In this document: piece by piece, positions 13,925 to 20,731 of the stretch
Numbering within the stretch: the stretch's first letter is position 1
How the letters are laid out: the number at the start of each line of letters is the position of its first letter
Assembly: GCA_016200765.1 (NCBI GenBank)
Contig: JACQEC010000105.1
Span: forward strand, 1 to 28,640
Direction of reading: 5' to 3'
Length of the DNA stretch: 28,640 nt
DNA from: Chloroflexota bacterium
GTDB taxonomy: Bacteria > Chloroflexota > Anaerolineae > JACRMK01
Made by a program: the position numbers and the translations under genes
The notes under the pieces: generated by a model
What the model was told of the DNA's origin: nothing
The model's database searches: none
Seen by the model: only the letters and a program-made list of their open reading frames with translations

Positions 13925-15426
13925 CGCCGGACGCGCTCGACGGCCTGCTTCCAGCCCGCGTAGAGGCGCTCGCGCTCGCTCTCCTTCATGCGCGGGGTGA
14001 ATACGCGCTCAACCTGCCACTGTGCGCGTATCTCATCGGTTCCACGCCAATAGTTCACCGCTAAGCCCGCGAGGTAGGCCGCGCCCAGCGCGGTGGTCTC
14101 GGTGATGGCTGGGCGCTCTACCGGCACGTTCAGGATGTCGGCCTGAAATTGCATGAGCCAGTCATTGGCCGCCGCGCCGCCATCCACCCGCAGTGTCTTC
14201 AACCGCTTGCCTGCGTCCGATTCCATCGCCTCCAGCACGTCGCGCGACTGGTAGGCGATAGCCTCTAACGCCGCGCGCGCGATGTGAGCGCGGCTCGTTC
14301 CGCGCGTCAGCCCGACCAATGCGCCGCGCGCCAGTGCGTCCCAGTAGGGCGCGCCCAAACCGACGAAGGCCGGCACGAGATAGACCCCGCCGGTATCGTC
14401 CACCGAAGCGGCCAAGGCCGCTGTTTGATCGGCGCGCTCGATGATTTGCAGGGCGTCGCGCAGCCATTGGATCGCCGCGCCCGCGATGAACACCGAGCCT
14501 TCGAGACAATAGGTCATCTGCGAGCGCAACAACCAGCCGACGGTGGTCAGCAGACCGCTGTGGGATGCCGTGGGCGTGGGACCGGTGTTCATCAGCATGA
14601 AACAGCCCGTGCCGTAGGTGTTCTTCGCCAACCCTTCGTCAAAGCACGCCTGACCAAAGGTGGCGGCCTGCTGGTCGCCCGCCACGCCGCGAATGGGGAT
14701 AGGCTCGCCGAACCACTGCGGGTCGGTGAGCCCGAAGTCACCCGACGACGGCCGAACTTCGGGCAGAAGCGCGCGCGGAATGTTCAGGATGCGGAGGAGG
14801 TCGTCGTCCCATTGACCGCGCGCGATGTCGAAGAGGAGCGTGCGCGACGCGTTGGATGGGTCGGTGGCGTGAACCGCGCCGCCGCCCTTCGACAAGCTCA
14901 GGCCGCCAGTCAAGCGCCAGATGAGAAACGTGTCCACCGTGCCGAAGGCCAGTTCGCCCTGCTCGGCGCGGCGGCGGGCATCGGGCACGTGGTCGAGAAT
15001 CCAGGCGATCTTGGTGCCCGAAAAGTAGGCGTCGAGCACAAGTCCAGTGCGGGCGCGGAAGAGGGCTTCGTGGCCGGCCTCGCGCAGGCGCGCGCACTCG
15101 TCCGCGGTGCGGCGGCACTGCCAGACGATGGCGTTGGCGATGGGCTGGCCGGTGCGCCGATCCCAGATGATGGTCGTCTCGCGCTGGTTGGTCACGCCGA
15201 TGGCCGCGACGTCGCGGGCGGTTGCGCCGGCCCGGGTCAGGGCTTCGCGCGCGACGTGGAGTTGACTGCGCCAGATGGCTTCGGGGTCATGCTCGACCCA
15301 GCCGGGCTGTGGGTAGATTTGGGGGAATTCTTGCTGGGCGAAGCTGGCCACCCGCGCGGAGTGGTCGAACAGGATAGCGCGCGAGGAGGTGGTGCCCTGA
15401 TCGAGCGACAGGATAATGTTTGGCAT
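13921..15426 (-). CDS. glpK: Glycerol kinase
   Basis: GlpK phosphorylates glycerol to sn-glycerol-3-phosphate with ATP in the cytosol. The 501-residue FGGY kinase shows DQGTTSSR (9-16), TNQRETT (79-85, substrate-binding R82 and E83), DAYFSGTKIAW with the substrate Tyr at about 134, GVAGDQQAATFGQ, YGTGCFMLMNTG and GGAAANDWLMQF. Residues about 175-183 (GLSLSKGGG) are extra relative to known glycerol kinases and come from a dispersed DNA repeat. The C-terminus ends at VERVRR, with its stop codon at the edge of another repeat. The start at 15426 (MPNIILSLDQ) matches the family; an upstream extension would translate only repeat DNA. A lipase-like hydrolase gene lies 53 bp upstream, suggesting glycerol from monoacylglycerol as substrate. 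Confidence 0.95.
   Translation of the reverse strand: MPNIILSLDQGTTSSRAILFDHSARVASFAQQEFPQIYPQPGWVEHDPEAIWRSQLHVAREALTRAGATARDVAAIGVTNQRETTIIWDRRTGQPIANAIVWQCRRTADECARLREAGHEALFRARTGLVLDAYFSGTKIAWILDHVPDARRRAEQGELAFGTVDTFLIWRLTGGLSLSKGGGAVHATDPSNASRTLLFDIARGQWDDDLLRILNIPRALLPEVRPSSGDFGLTDPQWFGEPIPIRGVAGDQQAATFGQACFDEGLAKNTYGTGCFMLMNTGPTPTASHSGLLTTVGWLLRSQMTYCLEGSVFIAGAAIQWLRDALQIIERADQTAALAASVDDTGGVYLVPAFVGLGAPYWDALARGALVGLTRGTSRAHIARAALEAIAYQSRDVLEAMESDAGKRLKTLRVDGGAAANDWLMQFQADILNVPVERPAITETTALGAAYLAGLAVNYWRGTDEIRAQWQVERVFTPRMKESERERLYAGWKQAVERVRR
14881..14907. repeat. CTTCGACAAGCTCAGG-type repeat inside glpK
   Basis: Twenty-seven bases here, containing the core CCTTCGACAAGCTCAGG (14886-14902), are identical to 15439-15465 upstream of glpK. 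Within glpK they read in frame as LSLSKGG. Confidence 0.85.
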
Positions 15427-15482
15427 GTGAGGGTTCACGCCGCCCTTCGACAAGCTCAGGCCGCCGCCGTTCGACAGGCTCA
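15427..15482. repeat. Two CTTCGACAAGCTCAGG-type repeats between lipase and glpK
   Basis: One copy has its core at 15444-15460 and a second, truncated one (CGTTCGACAGGCTCA) lies at 15468-15482. The second supplies the TGA stop codon of the upstream lipase gene (15482-15480). Confidence 0.8.
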
Positions 15483-16322
15483 CGCCGCCGCGCGCGCGTC
15501 CAGCCACGCGGCCACTTCGGCTAGTATCTGCTCCTTGCCGGTTTCGTTATACAGTTCGTGATACAGCCCATCGTAGATTTTGAGCGTCTTGTCGGTGGAA
15601 CCGCAGGTTGCGTAGAAGCGCCGCGAAGATTCGGGGCTGACGAGTTGGTCGTCGCCGCCGTGCAGGAGCAGGCAGGGCAGGGTGAAGCGCGGCGCGGAGG
15701 CCAGCGTGTCCGCCTGCGCGCCAAAGAACTCGACCGCCCAGCGCGCGCTGGCAACCCCGTGCAGATACGGGTCGGCGCGGCGCGCTTCCGCCACGGCGGG
15801 GTTGTGCGAGAGGCGGTCAAGCGGTATCCCATTGGCCAGCGAAAATGACGGCATGGCCACGGACAGCAGACGGCTTAAGGTGATCTTCCAAGCCGGCACA
15901 GGCAGGGCGGTCATCAGGGCGGCGCCGCTGGCGACGACTCCCTGGACGCGGTTCGGGTTGCGGAGGCCGTAGCGCAACACGACCAGGCCGCCCTGACTGT
16001 GGCCGATGAGAAACGTCTTGAGGCCGGGCTTCTGGGCTTGAGCCAGCGCGACAAAGCGCTCCAAATCGGTCACGTAGTCATCAAAGGCGATGACGTGGCC
16101 GCGGCGACCCTCCGATTGGCCGTGCCCAATCTGGTCAAGGGCGTAGGCCGCGTAGCCGCGCTTGACGAGGTAGTCTGCGACGTGCGCATAGCGCGCCGAA
16201 TGGTCGTCAAAGCCGTGTGCGATCACCAGCAGGGCTTTCTCGGGCTGTGTGCCTGTCCAGGCCTGCCAGTGCAATGCGCCTTCGGTGCCGGCGAGTTGAC
16301 CTTCAGAATGGTGTTCCATCAT
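15480..16322 (-). CDS. Alpha/beta hydrolase, monoacylglycerol lipase-like
   Basis: This 280-residue serine hydrolase of the lysophospholipase/monoacylglycerol lipase group has HGFDDHS (36-42, oxyanion region), GHSQGG with nucleophile S109, HGGDDQLV with acid D225, and GLYHELYNE with H255. No signal peptide is seen. The downstream gene on the same strand encodes glycerol kinase, so release of glycerol from monoacylglycerol followed by its phosphorylation is a reasonable joint role. ATG ATG begins the gene; AAGGA lies four and seven bases before the first and second, so either can be used. The motif GCCTGAAAGGA upstream also precedes two other genes in this window. The lipase class is well supported; the acyl specificity is not. 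Confidence 0.85.
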   Translation of the reverse strand: MMEHHSEGQLAGTEGALHWQAWTGTQPEKALLVIAHGFDDHSARYAHVADYLVKRGYAAYALDQIGHGQSEGRRGHVIAFDDYVTDLERFVALAQAQKPGLKTFLIGHSQGGLVVLRYGLRNPNRVQGVVASGAALMTALPVPAWKITLSRLLSVAMPSFSLANGIPLDRLSHNPAVAEARRADPYLHGVASARWAVEFFGAQADTLASAPRFTLPCLLLHGGDDQLVSPESSRRFYATCGSTDKTLKIYDGLYHELYNETGKEQILAEVAAWLDARAAA

Positions 16323-16373
16323 AGCGTCCTTTCAGGCATAGTGCTGTTTGCAGAAACCCCGTGTCCCTGCGTC

Positions 16374-16415
16374 CCCGCGTTTTTCTCAGATGATCAATCA
16401 CCTCGGCGACGACAC
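16374..16415. repeat. Copy of a diverged direct repeat (partner at 16878-16920)
   Basis: CGTTTTTCTCAGATGATC followed by AATCACCTCGGCGACGA here resembles TGTTTTTCGCAGATGGGC followed by AATCACCTCAGCGATGA at 16882-16917. The preceding bases in both copies are the GTGTCC...GTCC type that is common as dispersed repeat DNA. The two copies flank the orphan gene at 16463-16903. Confidence 0.55.
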
Positions 16416-16462
16416 GAACGTCCACCCAATCGCTTTTCCTCCTGCGGCGTGTAGGGTGGATT

Positions 16463-16903
16463 CTAGATTGTATAGTGACTCCCGGAAGTGCGGTGGTTGA
16501 GTATGATCGCTTGGAATTTGGACCAGACGTTGTCTGCGGGGCCATCAAGGATGCGCTTCAAACACCAAGCATACGGGTAAATTGTGGAGCCTCGCCACTG
16601 TAAAGGGAACGTATCCTTGCCGAAAACCGGGTCGTCGCGCTGCCAATCAGCCGGGCCGAAGTGATGCTCGATGACCTTTACGATGTAAGCGGCGAACTCT
16701 AGGGCAATTCCGCGCAATCCAACTTCCGAACCCGTCGTTCGGTAATCGGTATGGATGTCGGCCAGGATGCGCTCAACCGCTTGAATTGACGCCTCCGAGT
16801 AATCAAGCCGAATACCGAAAGTGTCAAGCGCGAGGCTCTCGGCGAAGGCGCTGAGCTGGTCTTTAATGTCCTTGGTGTCCACGTGTTTTTCGCAGATGGG
16901 CAA
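16463..16903 (-). CDS. Conserved-looking hypothetical protein, 146 aa
   Basis: I do not recognise a named family. The protein has no signal peptide or membrane segment. It looks globular, with an N-terminal helical part (EASIQAVERILADIHTDY), a central helix (LRGIALEFAAYIVKVIEHHFG) and a C-terminal WQRDDP...FPLQWRGSTIYPYAWCLKRI segment with conserved-looking aromatic residues. This helix-then-aromatic layout recurs in small uncharacterised bacterial proteins. The start is uncertain: the TTG at 16903 lies just after GAGGTGA, and a GTG at 16882 is an alternative. The first residues overlap one copy of a diverged direct repeat, so the true N-terminus may have been altered by it. It stands alone between the lipase operon and the flavin reductase operon. 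Confidence 0.65.
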   Translation of the reverse strand: MPICEKHVDTKDIKDQLSAFAESLALDTFGIRLDYSEASIQAVERILADIHTDYRTTGSEVGLRGIALEFAAYIVKVIEHHFGPADWQRDDPVFGKDTFPLQWRGSTIYPYAWCLKRILDGPADNVWSKFQAIILNHRTSGSHYTI

Positions 16904-16957
16904 TCACCTCAGCGATGAGCCTTGCCAAAGCGCTAGGTCAAGGCGCGCAGGTTGTAG

Positions 16958-17230
16958 ATGCACAGTGAGCTGCTGGAAAGAGCAATCATCGCGTTGTCGA
17001 ATGAGCCGATAGATGTTACAATGCTTGCGGACGATGATACCATTGAGAAGCAAGGCGTGTCCAATAGCAGGGCCCATCAAAAGTTGTTAGTGACGAAGTT
17101 CGCTCTCGCTGGACTCCCGGTGGTCGCAAATCCAGCGGCGCTCAGTGGCGGATATGGCTATCCGCCACGAGCGAGAAGCGGAATCCTGCCAGCTTGTCAA
17201 GAGACTTTTGAGGAGCCCTGTGTCCAATAG
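16958..17230 (+). CDS. Doubtful small ORF, possibly a repeat-interrupted remnant
   Basis: The 90-residue reading begins with an acidic helical stretch (MHSELLERAIIALSNEPIDV, then MLADDDTIEK) that could be the start of a real protein. After about residue 55 it runs through the hairpin repeat at 17107-17178 and ends 12 bp before the flavin reductase start. No family is recognised and no clear Shine-Dalgarno sequence precedes it. I list it because the N-terminal part has plausible codon and residue use; expression is doubtful. Confidence 0.2.
   Translation: MHSELLERAIIALSNEPIDVTMLADDDTIEKQGVSNSRAHQKLLVTKFALAGLPVVANPAALSGGYGYPPRARSGILPACQETFEEPCVQ
17145..17168. repeat. Perfect hairpin, 10-bp stem
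   Basis: GTGGCGGATA (17145-17154) and TATCCGCCAC (17159-17168) pair exactly around a TGGC loop. No T-run follows on either strand, so a terminator role is unlikely. A second inverted repeat at 17107-17137 directly precedes it, making a composite palindromic element. Confidence 0.75.
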
Positions 17231-17242
17231 TGACCAGAGGCT

Positions 17243-17719
17243 ATGGATACTCAAACCAAGAAAACCGCGTTACGCATGTTCAGTTACGGCCTGTATGTGA
17301 TCACGTCGCGCACCGAGAGTGACCGCAGTGCGTTTCTGGCCAACTGGGTGAGCCAGTGCTCGTTTGAGCCGCCGATGCTGATGCTGGCCGTTGAGCAAGA
17401 AGCGCACTCGCTGAAGGTCATCCGGCAGAGCGGCCGCCTCGCGGTCAATGTGCTGGAAAGTGGGCAACGTGAACTGGCGGGCTGGTTCGGGCGGCACCAT
17501 GACAAGGTCGGCGACAAACTGGTCAACCGCGAGTTGAATACGTCTCCCGGAGGGTTGCCGCTTCTGCCGGAAGCCCTCAGTTGGGTGGAAGGCAAGGTTG
17601 TCGGCCAGATGCCAGCAGGCGATCATGTGCTGTTGGTCGCCGAGGTCGTCGAGGCGGGGGTCGTGCGCGAGGGCGTGGCCTTACCGCTGAAGGAGACGGG
17701 TTTCCGCTATGCGGGGTGA
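17243..17719 (+). CDS. Flavin reductase-like (FMN-binding split barrel) protein
   Basis: This 158-residue protein of the flavin reductase domain family probably binds FMN and transfers electrons from NAD(P)H or a partner protein in the cytosol. Family landmarks are FSYGLYVITSR (13-23), FLANWVSQCSFEPPMLMLAV (flavin-phosphate region), HSLKVIRQSGRLAVNVL and the C-terminal GDHVLLVAEVVEAG strand. The length is standard for single-domain members. AGAGG lies a few bases before the ATG. It leads a plus-strand group with a tiny helical protein and a membrane glycosyltransferase, but nothing ties it mechanistically to them. It could be the reductase half of a two-component oxygenase whose partner is elsewhere. 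Confidence 0.8.
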   Translation: MDTQTKKTALRMFSYGLYVITSRTESDRSAFLANWVSQCSFEPPMLMLAVEQEAHSLKVIRQSGRLAVNVLESGQRELAGWFGRHHDKVGDKLVNRELNTSPGGLPLLPEALSWVEGKVVGQMPAGDHVLLVAEVVEAGVVREGVALPLKETGFRYAG

Positions 17720-17720
17720 C

Positions 17721-17737
17721 CCTTCGGCAGGCTCAGG
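17721..17737. repeat. CTTCGACAAGCTCAGG-type repeat supplying a ribosome-binding site
   Basis: CCTTCGGCAGGCTCAGG differs from the glpK-associated repeat at two positions. It starts two bases after the flavin reductase stop. Its end, AGGAA, sits six bases before the ATG at 17745, so the repeat appears to provide the Shine-Dalgarno sequence of the next gene. Confidence 0.65.
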
Positions 17738-17744
17738 AACGATC

Positions 17745-17933
17745 ATGGCTGAATCCACACAACGGTTGCGCGCGCATATCAGAGAGTTAGGGCGGCTGGC
17801 AGAGGTGGTCGGCGCGCTGACGAAAGAGTTTGAGCGCCAGCCGCGCGTCGAAGTGCTGGCGACGGTCAAGGACAAGGTGGCGCGGCTCTGCGCGGAGTGG
17901 GAGCAAGCGGAGGCGATCCTATCCGGGAAGTGA
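17745..17933 (+). CDS. Small helical protein, 62 aa, unknown function
   Basis: The product is almost entirely charged amphipathic helix (RLRAHIRELGRLAEVVGALT, then KDKVARLCAEWEQAEAI) and could form a coiled coil; no family is recognised. It has no signal or membrane segment. It lies between the flavin reductase and the glycosyltransferase with gaps of 25 and 29 bp, so it is probably co-transcribed. The start at 17745 avoids translating the repeat just upstream; an in-frame ATG at 17709 would add twelve residues, most of them repeat-encoded. Confidence 0.6.
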   Translation: MAESTQRLRAHIRELGRLAEVVGALTKEFERQPRVEVLATVKDKVARLCAEWEQAEAILSGK

Positions 17934-17962
17934 ACGGCCGGAGGTTCGCCTGCGGTTGACCT

Positions 17963-19474
17963 ATGGACCATACCAGTCTGCCGATTATCAAAAACCTGAC
18001 CCGCGTCGCGCCGCCGCAGATTCGCAGGCACGAGCGCGTCTTCGCCGTGATGTTCGCGCTGGTCTTTTTTGCGATCTGGCTGCTGCCGTTCTGGGGGCCG
18101 GTGTTGATCCCCGCGGCGCTGGCCTACATCGTCTTTGCCTACGATCTCTATTGGACATTTCAGGCGCTATACGGCACGGCGTGCGCCGTCGTTTCGTATC
18201 GCCGCATGCAGGCGTGGCGGCAGATAGACTGGCGCCAACGTTACGCACAAATGGGGCGGAGTGTGTATCAGGTCGTGGTGATCCCGAACCTCGGCGAGCG
18301 CGTCGAGACCCTGCGCGCAACCTTGCAGGCGCTGACGCAGGTTGATTATCCGACGGAGCAGATGGCCGTTGTGCTGGCGATGGAGGAGCGAGAGGAGGGC
18401 GCGCTCGCCAAAGCCGAGACGCTGCAAGCGGAGTTTGCGGGCCGCTTCGCGCACATCTGGATTTCCACGCATCCCCTGCTGGCGCACGAAACCGCCGGTA
18501 AGGGCACCAACCTGGCCTACGCGGCGCGGCAGGCGAAGCGGCGCTGTGACGAGCTGGGTTGGGATAGCGCGAAGGTGCTGGTGACGACCATTGATGCCGA
18601 CACGCGCCTGCACTCGCAATATCTGGCGGCGCTGGCGGCGCAATTCCTCACCACCGATCAGCCCACGCGCAAATTCTTTCAGGGCATCTTGCTCTTGATG
18701 AACAACATCTGGGACGTGCACGCGCCCATCCGCGCGCTCAGCGCCTTCTGGACGTTTACCTTCGTGACCGGCGTGACCCACTACGAGCGCATGACGACGG
18801 CGGTCTATTCGACGAGCCTGCGGCTGTTGGAGGAGATCGGCTATTGGGATTTGCGCGCGCCGGTTGAGGACGGGCGCCTGTTCTTCCGGGCGTTTTTCGC
18901 GCTCAAGGGACAGGTCGAGGTCGTTCCGATTTACCTGCCGATTGGTCTGGATGCGGTGGCCTCGCGCAACTTGTGGACGGCGCTCAGCATTCAGTTCCGG
19001 CAGATGCGCCGCTGGGCGTGGACCGTGTCGAACCTGCCCTTCATCGCGTATCAGTGGCAACGCCACCCTGAAATCTCATGGCGGCGCAAACTGCAGAAGT
19101 GCTACCCCTATGTCGAGAGCCTGCTGATTATCCCGGCCTCGTGGTTTGTGATCACCATGGGCGGAATCCTGCCCGGCCTGATCAACCCGGCCATGCAATC
19201 GTCGGTCTTCGGCTGGCCGCTGTCGCTGATTGCGCCGATCATCCTTGCGCCGTCGGTCGTGGGCGTCATCGCCGGGCTGGCGATCAACTTGCGCTTGCGC
19301 GCGCAATACGCCCCGCGTCCCCGGCCGGTCTCCCGCCTCTACCGCGTTCTACAGTGGGGCGAATGGTTGTTGCTGCCGCTGGCGGGCGTGGTGTATTTCA
19401 GCGTGCCGTACCTTCAGTCTTACTGGCGCTTGCTGCTCGGCAACGACCTCGAGTACGAGCGCACCCCGAAATAA
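17963..19474 (+). CDS. Membrane-bound family 2 glycosyltransferase
   Basis: This 503-residue integral membrane GT-A enzyme has two helices at about 26-62, a cytosolic catalytic domain, and a C-terminal membrane part with hydrophobic stretches at about 385-407, 418-441 and 468-485. Catalytic features are AGKGTNLA (178-185), the metal-binding D211-A-D213 in TIDADT, the ED pair at 302-303 (VEDGR), and QMRRW (347-351), matching the D, DxD, ED, QxxRW pattern of processive GT2 enzymes. It would add sugars from nucleotide-sugar donors to a membrane or extruded acceptor. No polysaccharide export or cyclic-di-GMP (PilZ) domain is present. The ribosome-binding site is weak. The acceptor and product are unknown. 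Confidence 0.85.
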   Translation: MDHTSLPIIKNLTRVAPPQIRRHERVFAVMFALVFFAIWLLPFWGPVLIPAALAYIVFAYDLYWTFQALYGTACAVVSYRRMQAWRQIDWRQRYAQMGRSVYQVVVIPNLGERVETLRATLQALTQVDYPTEQMAVVLAMEEREEGALAKAETLQAEFAGRFAHIWISTHPLLAHETAGKGTNLAYAARQAKRRCDELGWDSAKVLVTTIDADTRLHSQYLAALAAQFLTTDQPTRKFFQGILLLMNNIWDVHAPIRALSAFWTFTFVTGVTHYERMTTAVYSTSLRLLEEIGYWDLRAPVEDGRLFFRAFFALKGQVEVVPIYLPIGLDAVASRNLWTALSIQFRQMRRWAWTVSNLPFIAYQWQRHPEISWRRKLQKCYPYVESLLIIPASWFVITMGGILPGLINPAMQSSVFGWPLSLIAPIILAPSVVGVIAGLAINLRLRAQYAPRPRPVSRLYRVLQWGEWLLLPLAGVVYFSVPYLQSYWRLLLGNDLEYERTPK

Positions 19475-19543
19475 CCGGACGCAGGGCACGGGAAGACGTG
19501 GCGCGTTGGCGCGTTCCGCGTGAGCGCGCGATTGGCTTGCCCG

Positions 19544-20731
19544 TTAGCCGTACAGCAGGGCGGCCCGTCTTGCCTCGCTAAAACTTTCAGCGCCATCCGC
19601 CCAGCGCGCGACGATTTCACCGACCCCTCGTTGTTGTTCAAGCATCGCGCGCGCTCCGGCATCCCCGATCAGCCGGTCGAAATGCTCGGCGCGCCATCGG
19701 AAGTCAGCCGCAAAGAGTTGTCTCAAGACGCTGATCAGGTGCAGGCTCATCGTCAGCGGGCGCAGGGTGGCGCGGTCGGTGACGTGAATTTGCACGCCCG
19801 CGCAGTTCTGTCCGGCATGTTTGTCGGAGGCGGGCACGAAGGCCGCGGCGCGGAAGCGCACCCCCTCGAGGCGCAGGTCGTTCAGGGCGGCGGCCAGCGC
19901 GTGCCCGTCCACATACGGGGCGCCGACCAGTTCAAAGGGCAGAGCCGTTCCGCGCCCGACCGAGAGATTTGTCCCTTCCAGCAGGCACGTGCCCGGATAG
20001 ACCGTCGAGGTCGAGACGTGCGGCATGGCGGGTGAGGGGGGCACCCAAGGCAGTCCCGTCTGGTCGCCCCACAGACCGCGCCGCCAGCCGCGCAGTGGGA
20101 CCACCTGCAAGTCCGCGCCTGTACTCAAGGTCTGATGATAGAAGCGCGCCAACTCGCCCAGCGTCATCCCGTAGCGCAGTGAGATGGGACCATAGCCGAC
20201 AAACGACTGCAAGGCCGGATCCAATACCGGGCCTTCGACGATCAGGCCGGTGATGGGGTTGGGGCGATCCAGCACGACGAGAGGCACGCCGGATTCAGCG
20301 CAGGCTTCCAACGCGAGGCCGAGCGTGGCCGTGTAGGTGTAGAACCGCACGCCGACATCCTGAAGGTCAAAGAGGAGGATGTCAATCTGGGCGAGCATTT
20401 CCGGAGTTGGCTTGCGCGTGTGGCCGTAGAGCGAGTAAATCGGCAGGCCGGTTTGCGGCTCGCGTCCCGAGAGGATGGTCTCGCCCGCGGCGGCGGACGC
20501 CGCAAGGCCGTGCTCCGGGCTGAACAACGCCACGAGATTGACCCCGGCCTCGCGCAGGGCGAGGAAGTTTGGCCGCAGGTCGCGCGTGACGCCGGTTGGG
20601 TTGGTGAGCAGGCCGACGCGGCCCTTCGACAGGCCGCGCAGGTGGGCCGGAGGATCGGCGAGGAGCGCGTCGAGGCCGGTGACGACGGGTGACGGGTGAC
20701 GGGTGACGGGTGACGGGTTGTATGTCGTCAC
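19544..20731 (-). CDS. namZ: Exo-beta-N-acetylmuramidase NamZ (DUF1343 family)
   Basis: NamZ-type enzymes release terminal MurNAc from peptidoglycan fragments. The 395-residue product carries the DUF1343 landmarks: GLLTNPTGVTRDLRPN (40-55), FSPEHGL with E73-H74 (the pair known to be catalytic in characterised NamZ), LYGHTRKPTPEML, LLFDLQDVGVRFYTYTATL (119-137), LDRPNPI, EGTNLSVGRGT and PFELVGAPY. No signal peptide is evident. The apparent start is a GTG (20731-20729) overlapping the TGA of lysK, suggesting coupling, and the first 17 or so residues are encoded by tandem heptamers at 20687-20714. It is the last gene of the lysine operon, a surprising place. It pairs logically with the AmiE-like, kinase and NagA genes at 1899-6152. 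Confidence 0.88.
   Translation of the reverse strand: MTTYNPSPVTRHPSPVVTGLDALLADPPAHLRGLSKGRVGLLTNPTGVTRDLRPNFLALREAGVNLVALFSPEHGLAASAAAGETILSGREPQTGLPIYSLYGHTRKPTPEMLAQIDILLFDLQDVGVRFYTYTATLGLALEACAESGVPLVVLDRPNPITGLIVEGPVLDPALQSFVGYGPISLRYGMTLGELARFYHQTLSTGADLQVVPLRGWRRGLWGDQTGLPWVPPSPAMPHVSTSTVYPGTCLLEGTNLSVGRGTALPFELVGAPYVDGHALAAALNDLRLEGVRFRAAAFVPASDKHAGQNCAGVQIHVTDRATLRPLTMSLHLISVLRQLFAADFRWRAEHFDRLIGDAGARAMLEQQRGVGEIVARWADGAESFSEARRAALLYG
20687..20714. repeat. Four perfect tandem heptamers GGGTGAC within the namZ start region
   Basis: GGGTGAC is repeated four times without error (20687-20693, 20694-20700, 20701-20707, 20708-20714) and then GGGTTG. On the minus strand it encodes part of the N-terminus of NamZ. 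Because seven is not a multiple of three, gain or loss of a unit would break the frame. Confidence 0.9.

Larger units (their letters stand above)
16904..17242. other. Intergenic region, 339 bp, with hairpins and one doubtful small ORF
   Basis: The right half contains a perfect hairpin (17145-17168) and a smaller inverted repeat, CGCTGGA (17107-17113) with TCCAGCG (17131-17137). An open frame of 90 codons runs from 16958 to 17230 on the plus strand. Its first 35 residues (MHSELLERAIIALSNEPIDV...) look protein-like, but the rest translates repeat DNA and there is no good ribosome-binding site. It could be a gene remnant interrupted by a repeat. Confidence 0.5.

Noticed and set aside
14284..15561. 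Open frame of 425 codons on the plus strand opposite glpK
   Set aside because: It is antisense to a securely identified gene, with Arg/Ala/Gly-biased composition and no family motifs.
20687..20714. Possible CRISPR or iteron array from the GGGTGAC repeats
   Set aside because: The units are directly adjacent heptamers without spacers and lie inside a coding start region; this is a simple tandem repeat.
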